Shown here: positions 23,635 through 28,620 of the stretch, piece by piece
Position numbering within the stretch: position 1 is the first letter of the stretch
Layout: the number at the start of each line of letters is the position of its first letter
DNA from: UBA6345 sp045577635
GTDB taxonomy: Bacteria > Bacillota > Clostridia > Christensenellales > UBA1242
DNA length: 28,620 nucleotides
NCBI GenBank assembly: GCA_045577635.1
Contig: JAZNIS010000035.1
Location: forward strand, 1-28,620
Direction: 5' to 3'
The notes under the pieces: model-generated
Databases searched by the model: none
The model's input: only the letters and a program-made list of their open reading frames with translations
Told to the model about the DNA's origin: nothing
Position numbers and translations under genes: made by a program

Positions 23635-23958
23635 TTATTCTCCTTTTTGTTTAACTTCTTTTAAGTAAATTCTTTTTTCAAATGCACCCCGTTGTTGTGC
23701 TTTTTGTTTTCTAATTTTTTCAACTTCGTTTAAGTCAATATTTTTAAATTTTGCAATAGCATATAAAACTTCAAGCAAATCAGCAAATTCTTCTGGGTCA
23801 TCATTTTCACAAAATTCATTTGCTTCTTCAAAAAGCTTTTTGTGTAATTCACTTAAATATCGGTCGTCCTTTAAAGTTTCGTAAGTTGGAATTTCGCTTT
23901 TTGCTTCAATAATTTCTATTATTTTATCTCTAACAAGTTTGTTGTAAACTTTGCTCAT
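23635..23958 (-). CDS. MazG-like nucleotide pyrophosphohydrolase
   Basis: A 107-residue all-alpha NTP pyrophosphohydrolase-like protein. It opens with YNKLVRDKI, typical of this small group, and carries the metal-binding acidic motif KLFEEANEF...EEFADLLEV near residues 43-65 and RGAFEKRIYL near the end. Substrate unknown; house-cleaning of abnormal nucleotides is the usual suggestion. I place the start at 23958, with GGAG seven bases upstream; an in-frame ATG at 23982 would lie in the T-box terminator. First gene of the T-box operon with tyrS. Pairing with tyrS under one tyrosine sensor is uncommon to my knowledge. Confidence 0.88.
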   Translation of the reverse strand: MSKVYNKLVRDKIIEIIEAKSEIPTYETLKDDRYLSELHKKLFEEANEFCENDDPEEFADLLEVLYAIAKFKNIDLNEVEKIRKQKAQQRGAFEKRIYLKEVKQKGE

Positions 23959-23972
23959 TTTTAACTCCAAAT

Positions 23973-24200
23973 AAAAAAACACACTGCCTTAAATTTTAAG
24001 GACGAAGTGTGCTTTCGTGGTACCACCTTAATTCGTTTAATTTGCATTAAACCTTAATTTTCTTTTTTCGTAAAAGTTAAACGATTTGCTCCCAAATTGT
24101 AATTCGCAAATTAATTCGTGAAAGTTTTTCAGCATCCAACTTCTCTCTAAACACCAAATTAATTACTACTAATTTTGTTCATCGCAAATATTAAAAACTA
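23973..24200 (-). promoter_or_regulatory. Tyrosine-specific T-box riboswitch
   Basis: The leader RNA senses uncharged tRNA-Tyr and controls termination. Minus strand: stem I with AGAGAG (about 24143-24148) and the distal-loop UGGAUGCUGAA segment; specifier loop GAAUUACAAU with UAC (Tyr) at 24099-24101; the diagnostic T-box AAGGUGGUACCACG at 24016-24029; antiterminator partner CGUCCUU near 24000; and terminator CACACU / AGUGUG plus CCUUAA / UUAAGG (23980-24011) followed by seven T residues. The specifier agrees with tyrS downstream. It fills the 388-base space between the MazG-like gene and the next gene, with promoters on both strands. Confidence 0.95.
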
Positions 24201-24205
24201 TCAAC

Positions 24206-24234
24206 ATACTACTAAAATTTGTCCCAAATGTCAA
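24206..24234 (-). promoter_or_regulatory. Promoter of the T-box operon
   Basis: Minus strand: TTGACA (24229-24234), 17-base spacer, TAGTAT (24206-24211). Confidence 0.75.
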
Positions 24235-24284
24235 TAAAAAGTGCAAAATTGATACTTTTTAAACAAATTTTAATTACACACTAA

Positions 24285-24313
24285 TTGACTAACTTTGTTT
24301 ATTTTAGTAAAAT
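24285..24313 (+). promoter_or_regulatory. Promoter of the DUF3862-like gene
   Basis: TTGACT (24285-24290), 17-base spacer, TAAAAT (24308-24313). Confidence 0.75.
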
Positions 24314-24346
24314 AAGTGTAATAATTAGAAGTGTGGAGTTAGTATT

Positions 24347-24784
24347 ATGAAATTTAAAGATGCTAATGTTACTCCGGCAGAACCAAAATCTACGGAAAAT
24401 AAGAAGCCAAGAATTAAGCTTAATAGATACCAAATTATAAGCATTGTGTGTGCTTCTATTTTGGTTGCTCTTTCATTAGGTGTTGGAATTTACTTTATTG
24501 TAAAAAATAAACAAAACGAAAGAAAACCAAGAGAACCATTAGCAGTTGTTTTAACCATGGATAATTATAATCTAATTACAGACGGAATGTCTTATTCAGA
24601 AGTTTTTGATATTTTAGGTTCTGGTAAACAAACACCATCTGCTGCAACAGGCGAAATTAGTTACACTTGGGCAGATAATAATGGTAGATATATTGTAGTT
24701 ACCTTTGAAGCAGAAGAAAATACACAAGGTCAATTAGTTCCAACTATTGTAAAAGATAAAGGACAATTAGGTTTAGAAGAATAA
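24347..24784 (+). CDS. Membrane-anchored DUF3862/SmpA-like protein
   Basis: A 145-residue protein: basic cytoplasmic N-terminus (1-28), one hydrophobic transmembrane segment (about 30-52, IISIVCASILVALSLGVGIY), and an extracytoplasmic domain starting TMDNYNLITDGMSYSEVFDI, which fits the BLIP/SmpA-OmlA fold of DUF3862 proteins (N-Y-x-x-I-x-x-G-M-S-Y-x-E-V pattern). A Cys lies in the hydrophobic segment (residue 36), but there is no clean lipobox, so it is more likely a signal anchor than a lipoprotein. GGAG precedes the ATG. Monocistronic. Function unknown; such domains often act as protein-binding modules at the envelope. Confidence 0.82.
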   Translation: MKFKDANVTPAEPKSTENKKPRIKLNRYQIISIVCASILVALSLGVGIYFIVKNKQNERKPREPLAVVLTMDNYNLITDGMSYSEVFDILGSGKQTPSAATGEISYTWADNNGRYIVVTFEAEENTQGQLVPTIVKDKGQLGLEE

Positions 24785-24788
24785 AAAG

Positions 24789-24814
24789 CAGGTTTAAAAA
24801 CCTGTCTTTTTTTT
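24789..24814 (+). terminator. Terminator of the DUF3862-like gene
   Basis: Stem CAGGTTT / AAACCTG (24789-24795 with 24798-24804) followed by eight T residues. Confidence 0.8.
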
Positions 24815-24822
24815 ATTACATA

Positions 24823-24851
24823 TTGTTTAATAATTTATTTTATGTTAAAAT
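24823..24851 (+). promoter_or_regulatory. Promoter of the 24886-26763 operon
   Basis: TTGTTT (24823-24828), 17-base spacer, TAAAAT (24846-24851), immediately followed by a second AT-rich TATAAT (24851-24856). Confidence 0.55.
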
Positions 24852-24885
24852 ATAATAAGTAATATGTGGATAAAAGGAGATTGTT

Positions 24886-26376
24886 ATGGCTCAAACATTA
24901 ATGCAACAATTTAATAGTGCTACAAGCATAGAAGATAAAGCAGATGTTTTGGCAAATTACATTATAGCTTACCGTAAAAAAACCAGACCTGGTAGTTTAC
25001 GAATTAGTGAATGTGTTTTTGACACAGGTTTGTCTGATAAAGATAAAGCTTTGTTGCTTGGCAAGGTTAGAGCCAAGGTTGTGAGCCATTTAGCATTTGA
25101 TTATCCTGAAATTGATAACACTAACTTTTCAGTAGTGCCAGAAGATTTAGAAGAGTTAGCAAGAAAATTTGATAGAAGATATTTATCCACAAAAAAATGG
25201 CAATCTAAACCAACTTTGTTTAATAGAAATATTTTTCCAGAGTTGAATTTACTTAAAAAGTATCCAATTCCATTCACACAAAATTTAGGTGGAATTGGTG
25301 ATGTTAAAAATGATGATAAAATTCAAATTAGTGAAATTAATAACGATACCATAATTTCAAATTCAACAAAATTTTATTACAATCCAGATGAAAGATTATT
25401 GTTTTCAACTGTAACAAGTTTATCGTTTGATAGGGTGGATGGTTCGGTTTATTGTGGAACTGATTTGTCAAAAATACCTGTTCAAGATTTGTTAGATGAA
25501 ACAAAGTTTACAAGACAATTAGATATTTGTACATACTTAATTCCAAAGGGAAATCCGGAAAGAGCAATTAATATTTTAAGATATGATGGAACAGGATTTG
25601 ATCATTATAACCAAGTGTTTAGAAGTGCTAAACATAAAACTGTTATTGGTGAAATTGCAAAAGTACCACACTTCCATTTTCAAAACCATATTGAAAATTT
25701 AATTTACCTTAAAAAAGAAAAAAGTGATTCAGCCGATAAGGAATATTCAAATGCAGGTTGTAATGCTATTGATTGCGAACATTTAAAAAATTATTTAAAT
25801 TATTTAGATGGTTTAACTGCAGAACAATTAAAACAAGAAAGTTCTTATGGTATGCCGTTTTTAGAAGCAAAAAAAGACGGTTTGGTTTTAAATATTGATA
25901 TAAAAAACATTTTAAACAGTTATGCTTTATCAATGGACCCTAAAAAAATGTCACCGCAAACAGTGGTTTATATGAATAAACTTTATAAAGAGTTAAGTAA
26001 CATTATTGGCGATAGTCTAATGATGGCAGAACGAGATGTTGATTCCGAAGGTCCAAATATTGGTGCAGGTTCTGGTGGTAAATTTAGATTGTCAAACTAT
26101 AAAAGTTTTAGGGAATTAAGCACAAGAAAAGGAGAAGTTGCTAAAAGTTTTAGCACATTAGTTGTTGCTCTTGATTTGTTAGAGAAAATTCATGCACAAC
26201 AAGAAGAAACAAAAAGTCCTGAATTTAAAATGGATTTAATGGCACTAGAAGCTCTTTGTGCAAACGGGGTTATTGAAGCTATGAATTGTTCGCAACCTAT
26301 AAGAAAAAACACACAAGGACCAGATATTAATTCAAATGAAAGTAGCGAAAAGAAAAAAGACCCAATGGGTGTTTAA
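24886..26376 (+). CDS. Uncharacterised 496-residue protein, operon with DUF1828-like gene
   Basis: A large soluble protein I do not recognise. No signal peptide or membrane segment. Notable stretches: FDHYNQVF near 245 and VPHFHFQNHIENLIY near 259-273, a His/aromatic-rich strand that could bind metal or a ligand; NAIDCEHLKNYLNYLD near 298-313; a glycine-rich loop GPNIGAGSGGKFRL near 390. The C-terminal 20 residues are polar and probably disordered. AAAGGAGA precedes the ATG. The DUF1828-like gene follows after 12 bases, so the two probably work together. Slightly more ATA codons than the core genes, but no strong sign of transfer. Confidence 0.8.
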   Translation: MAQTLMQQFNSATSIEDKADVLANYIIAYRKKTRPGSLRISECVFDTGLSDKDKALLLGKVRAKVVSHLAFDYPEIDNTNFSVVPEDLEELARKFDRRYLSTKKWQSKPTLFNRNIFPELNLLKKYPIPFTQNLGGIGDVKNDDKIQISEINNDTIISNSTKFYYNPDERLLFSTVTSLSFDRVDGSVYCGTDLSKIPVQDLLDETKFTRQLDICTYLIPKGNPERAINILRYDGTGFDHYNQVFRSAKHKTVIGEIAKVPHFHFQNHIENLIYLKKEKSDSADKEYSNAGCNAIDCEHLKNYLNYLDGLTAEQLKQESSYGMPFLEAKKDGLVLNIDIKNILNSYALSMDPKKMSPQTVVYMNKLYKELSNIIGDSLMMAERDVDSEGPNIGAGSGGKFRLSNYKSFRELSTRKGEVAKSFSTLVVALDLLEKIHAQQEETKSPEFKMDLMALEALCANGVIEAMNCSQPIRKNTQGPDINSNESSEKKKDPMGV

Positions 26377-26388
26377 TGTGGAGTATAA

Positions 26389-26763
26389 ATGAGAAATATT
26401 GAAGAAGTAGTTAAAGGTTTAAAGGAATATAATAAAGGTTTTCAAATTGAAAAACAATCCGATACAAAATATTATGTGAATACTGGTTTATTCTTTATTG
26501 AATCTTGTGATGTTTTACCAATATATTTAGTAGAGTATAATGGAAGAATTTGTTTTGCTGATTATGGCTTAACATTAAAAAGTTTAAATGTTAATTTTAA
26601 TAATTTAGACACAAAAACAAAAATGTTAATAAACCAAAAACTTAACGAACTTGAAGTTGAATTTGATGGCGGAACAATGTTGCTTGAAACAATTTCTAAT
26701 AACGAAGTTTTCAGTTTAAATGTTTTTATTAGTTGTATGATGTTTATTCAAACATTAATTTAA
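26389..26763 (+). CDS. DUF1828-like protein
   Basis: A 124-residue protein whose core IYLVEYNGRICFADYGLTLK (about 45-64), followed by helices (TKTKMLINQKLNELEVEF) and a final helix region, matches my memory of DUF1828 domains (pattern: hydrophobic strand, DxG/DYG turn, helix, LN..G/F). The family has no established function and is often found in accessory or phage-related loci. GTGGAG precedes the ATG by five to six bases. Second gene of the operon with 24886-26376. Confidence 0.6.
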   Translation: MRNIEEVVKGLKEYNKGFQIEKQSDTKYYVNTGLFFIESCDVLPIYLVEYNGRICFADYGLTLKSLNVNFNNLDTKTKMLINQKLNELEVEFDGGTMLLETISNNEVFSLNVFISCMMFIQTLI

Positions 26764-26769
26764 AAAATA

Positions 26770-26801
26770 AAAAAAAGATGCAGTTTTTGCATCTTTTTTT
26801 T
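26770..26801. terminator. Bidirectional terminator at the ABC transporter end
   Basis: Stem AAAAGATGCA / TGCATCTTTT (26773-26782 with 26788-26797), loop GTTTT, A-run left and T-run right. Confidence 0.9.
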
Positions 26802-28620
26802 AACTAAATTGACTGTTATATAAATTGTAATAAAAACCTTTGTTTTGCATAAGTTCATTGTGGGTTCCTTGTTCAACAATGTCGCCGTTATTAACAACTA
26901 AAATTTTATCGGCATTAACAATGGTTGAAAGTCGGTGAGCAATAACAAAGCTTGTTCGGTTTTTCATTGCAACCTTCATAGCTTTTTGAATTAAAACTTC
27001 GGTTCTGGTATCAATGTTTGAAGTTGCTTCGTCTAAAATAATTAAATCTGGTTTTGCAATTAATGCTCTGGCAATAGTTAGCAGTTGTTTTTGTCCTTGC
27101 GAAATGTTTGTACCGTTTTCATTAATAACGGTGTCATAGCCATTTTCAAGTGTTGTAATAAAGTAGTGAGCATGAACAGATTTGCAAATTTCAATCATTT
27201 CTTCATCGGTTGCTGTTTGATTGCCGTATTTTAAGTTGTCTTTAATTGTGCCATTAAACAACCAAGTGTCTTGTAATACCATACCAATTTTTTCTCTTAA
27301 ATTACTTCGTGAAACTGTTTGTGTGTTAATTCCATCAATAGTAATTTCGCCACTGTTTAACTCATAAAACCTCATAATTAAGTTAACTATTGTGGTTTTA
27401 CCAGCACCTGTTGGCCCAACAATTGCCACCATTTGACCACTATTTATTTTGCAGTTAACATTGTTAAGTAGTGTTTTTTCTGGTGTGTAGCCAAAGGTTA
27501 AATTTTTGAATTCAACATTTCCAACTAGTTTTTCAAATTTGTTTGTTGTTTCGTAAATAATTTCTTCTTCGCCATCTAAAACTTCAAAAATTCTTTCACA
27601 GGCAGCAAGTGTTGTTTGAAAAACATTAAATATTTGTGCTAGTTGTGTAATAGGTCTTGTAAATTGTTGGCTATATTCTAAAAATGTTACTAAATAACCA
27701 AATTCTAATGCAAAAGCAAAAATTCCAAAATCTTTTCCACCCATAGGTAAACCATTTAAAATAAATATGCATCCAACCAAACTTAAAGCAACATAACCAA
27801 AATTTGTTGCAAAGTGAATTAAAGGCATAAGTAGTCCGGCATAAAAGTGGCTTTTAAAACTACTTTCATAAAGGGCTTCGTTTTTTTCTTCAAATTCTTT
27901 AATGGCTCTGTCTTCTTGTGCATAAGCTTTAACAGTTTTTTGGTTTGTGTAAATTTCTTCAATGTGTCCGTTAACAGCACCTAAATCTTTTGCCTGTCGG
28001 GTAAAATATTTTTGGCTGTGTTTCATAACGAATCCACTTAAAAACATTGAAAGTGGCAGTAAAATTAAAACAATTAAGGTTAGCCAAACATTAATTGTTA
28101 GCATCATAACAAACACCCCAACAATAGTTATCACACAGTTAATTAACTGATTTAAACTTTGTTGTAAACTTGTTTGAATGTTGTCAACATCGTTAACAAA
28201 AACACTTAACACATCACCGGTTTCTCTAGAATCGTAATAGTTTAATGGAAGTTTGTTTAATTTTGTTTTTAATTTTTTTCTAATTGAATAGGAAACTTTT
28301 ACTGCGGCTTTACCCATTAAAACTTGGCTTAACATATTAAATATGTAATTTAAACCATAAAGAATAGCCATTGTAATTAGGTAAGAAATTACAGTTGTAA
28401 TTGTCGCATTTTCTTTGTTTAAAGCAATTAAACTAATTTCTGTTAATGCTTTTCCCATAATTTTAGGTGTAAACACTGAAAGTATAATTGCAATAACTGA
28501 AAATATTATGGTTAAAATTAATGGGATTTTTATAACTGATAATTCTTTTAAAAATTTCTTTAAGGAAGCTTTAAAATTTTTTGGTTTTTCAGTTGCACCC
28601 ATGCCTCTTGGGCCAGGGCA
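26800..28620 (-). CDS. ABC exporter (TMD-NBD), 5' end outside the window
   Basis: Half-size type I ABC exporter: a membrane domain of six helices (within about the first 330 residues from ATG 28602) fused to an ATPase domain. ATPase motifs: Walker A GPTGAGKTT, Q-loop MVLQDTWLFNG, signature ISQGQKQLLTIARAL, Walker B LIILDEATSNID, H-loop AHRLSTI. ATG 28602 gives 600 residues. The frame stays open to the edge, reading CPGPRG just before it, and the only purine run (AAGAGG) is one base from the ATG. Gly/Pro/Met-rich N-termini before an EKPKNFK-like segment are common in this group, so the true start is probably further upstream. The variant signature SQGQ and missing specificity clues fit multidrug or peptide exporters that often work as heterodimers. 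Confidence 0.93.
   Translation of the reverse strand, partial: CPGPRGMGATEKPKNFKASLKKFLKELSVIKIPLILTIIFSVIAIILSVFTPKIMGKALTEISLIALNKENATITTVISYLITMAILYGLNYIFNMLSQVLMGKAAVKVSYSIRKKLKTKLNKLPLNYYDSRETGDVLSVFVNDVDNIQTSLQQSLNQLINCVITIVGVFVMMLTINVWLTLIVLILLPLSMFLSGFVMKHSQKYFTRQAKDLGAVNGHIEEIYTNQKTVKAYAQEDRAIKEFEEKNEALYESSFKSHFYAGLLMPLIHFATNFGYVALSLVGCIFILNGLPMGGKDFGIFAFALEFGYLVTFLEYSQQFTRPITQLAQIFNVFQTTLAACERIFEVLDGEEEIIYETTNKFEKLVGNVEFKNLTFGYTPEKTLLNNVNCKINSGQMVAIVGPTGAGKTTIVNLIMRFYELNSGEITIDGINTQTVSRSNLREKIGMVLQDTWLFNGTIKDNLKYGNQTATDEEMIEICKSVHAHYFITTLENGYDTVINENGTNISQGQKQLLTIARALIAKPDLIILDEATSNIDTRTEVLIQKAMKVAMKNRTSFVIAHRLSTIVNADKILVVNNGDIVEQGTHNELMQNKGFYYNLYNSQFS

Noticed and set aside
23959..23982. 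Longer start of the MazG-like gene at 23982
   Set aside because: It would begin in the terminator stem of the T-box; GGAG supports 23958.
1..28620. tRNA, rRNA, CRISPR arrays, insertion sequences
   Set aside because: No T-loop-like tRNA signature in the intergenic gaps, no spaced direct repeats, no transposase or terminal inverted repeats seen by eye.

Overview
The window is very AT-rich (visibly about 30% GC). It carries typical Bacillota hallmarks: a tyrosine T-box leader, strong AGGAG ribosome-binding sites, TTGaca-N17-TATAAT promoters, KtrAB-type potassium uptake, DegV, Tex, RNase R and FolD. It looks like an uncultured low-GC Firmicute (Clostridia or Bacilli side); no ribosomal or marker gene allows closer placement. 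All 27 protein genes whose end lies in the window stop with TAA or TAG (only three TAG), none with TGA, and one otherwise normal gene carries an in-frame TGA.

Layout. 1-1130: a DNA adenine methylase-like gene with foreign codon use. 1349-2763: two divergent small genes (unknown; GNAT acetyltransferase) sharing an operator-like region. 2946-5132: tex. 5173-8250: five small helical lineage-specific proteins on the minus strand, several of them paralogous, most with their own promoter and terminator; one holds the in-frame TGA. 8352-10514: minus operon folD-rdgB-small ORF-trmL. 10708-13221: rnr. 13268-14998: divergent degV and radC. 15034-19214: minus-strand block ktrB-ktrA, then aspS behind a structured attenuator leader. 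19364-22316: malQ-gpmI operon. 22385-23958: T-box controlled MazG-like pyrophosphohydrolase and tyrS. 24347-26763: an anchored DUF3862-like protein, then a two-gene operon of unknown function. 26800-28620: an ABC exporter running off the right edge.

The most interesting signal is the aspS leader (about 16830-16985, minus strand). It has its own promoter and a strong intrinsic terminator. It also has mutually exclusive pairings and a 19-codon open frame with seven consecutive asparagine codons. The AspRS has His38 in the RDHG motif, a residue associated with non-discriminating AspRS. In organisms without AsnRS such an enzyme supplies Asp-tRNA(Asn) for conversion to Asn-tRNA(Asn). An Asn-codon leader peptide in front of aspS would therefore sense the product of the indirect Asn-tRNA pathway. 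This is inference from sequence, but the parts fit together.

Other points: genes whose -10 box lies 6-9 bases before an ATG without a Shine-Dalgarno (GNAT, radC, malQ), suggesting leaderless mRNAs; many convergent gene pairs separated by compact bidirectional terminators; and no tRNA, rRNA, CRISPR array or insertion sequence seen.
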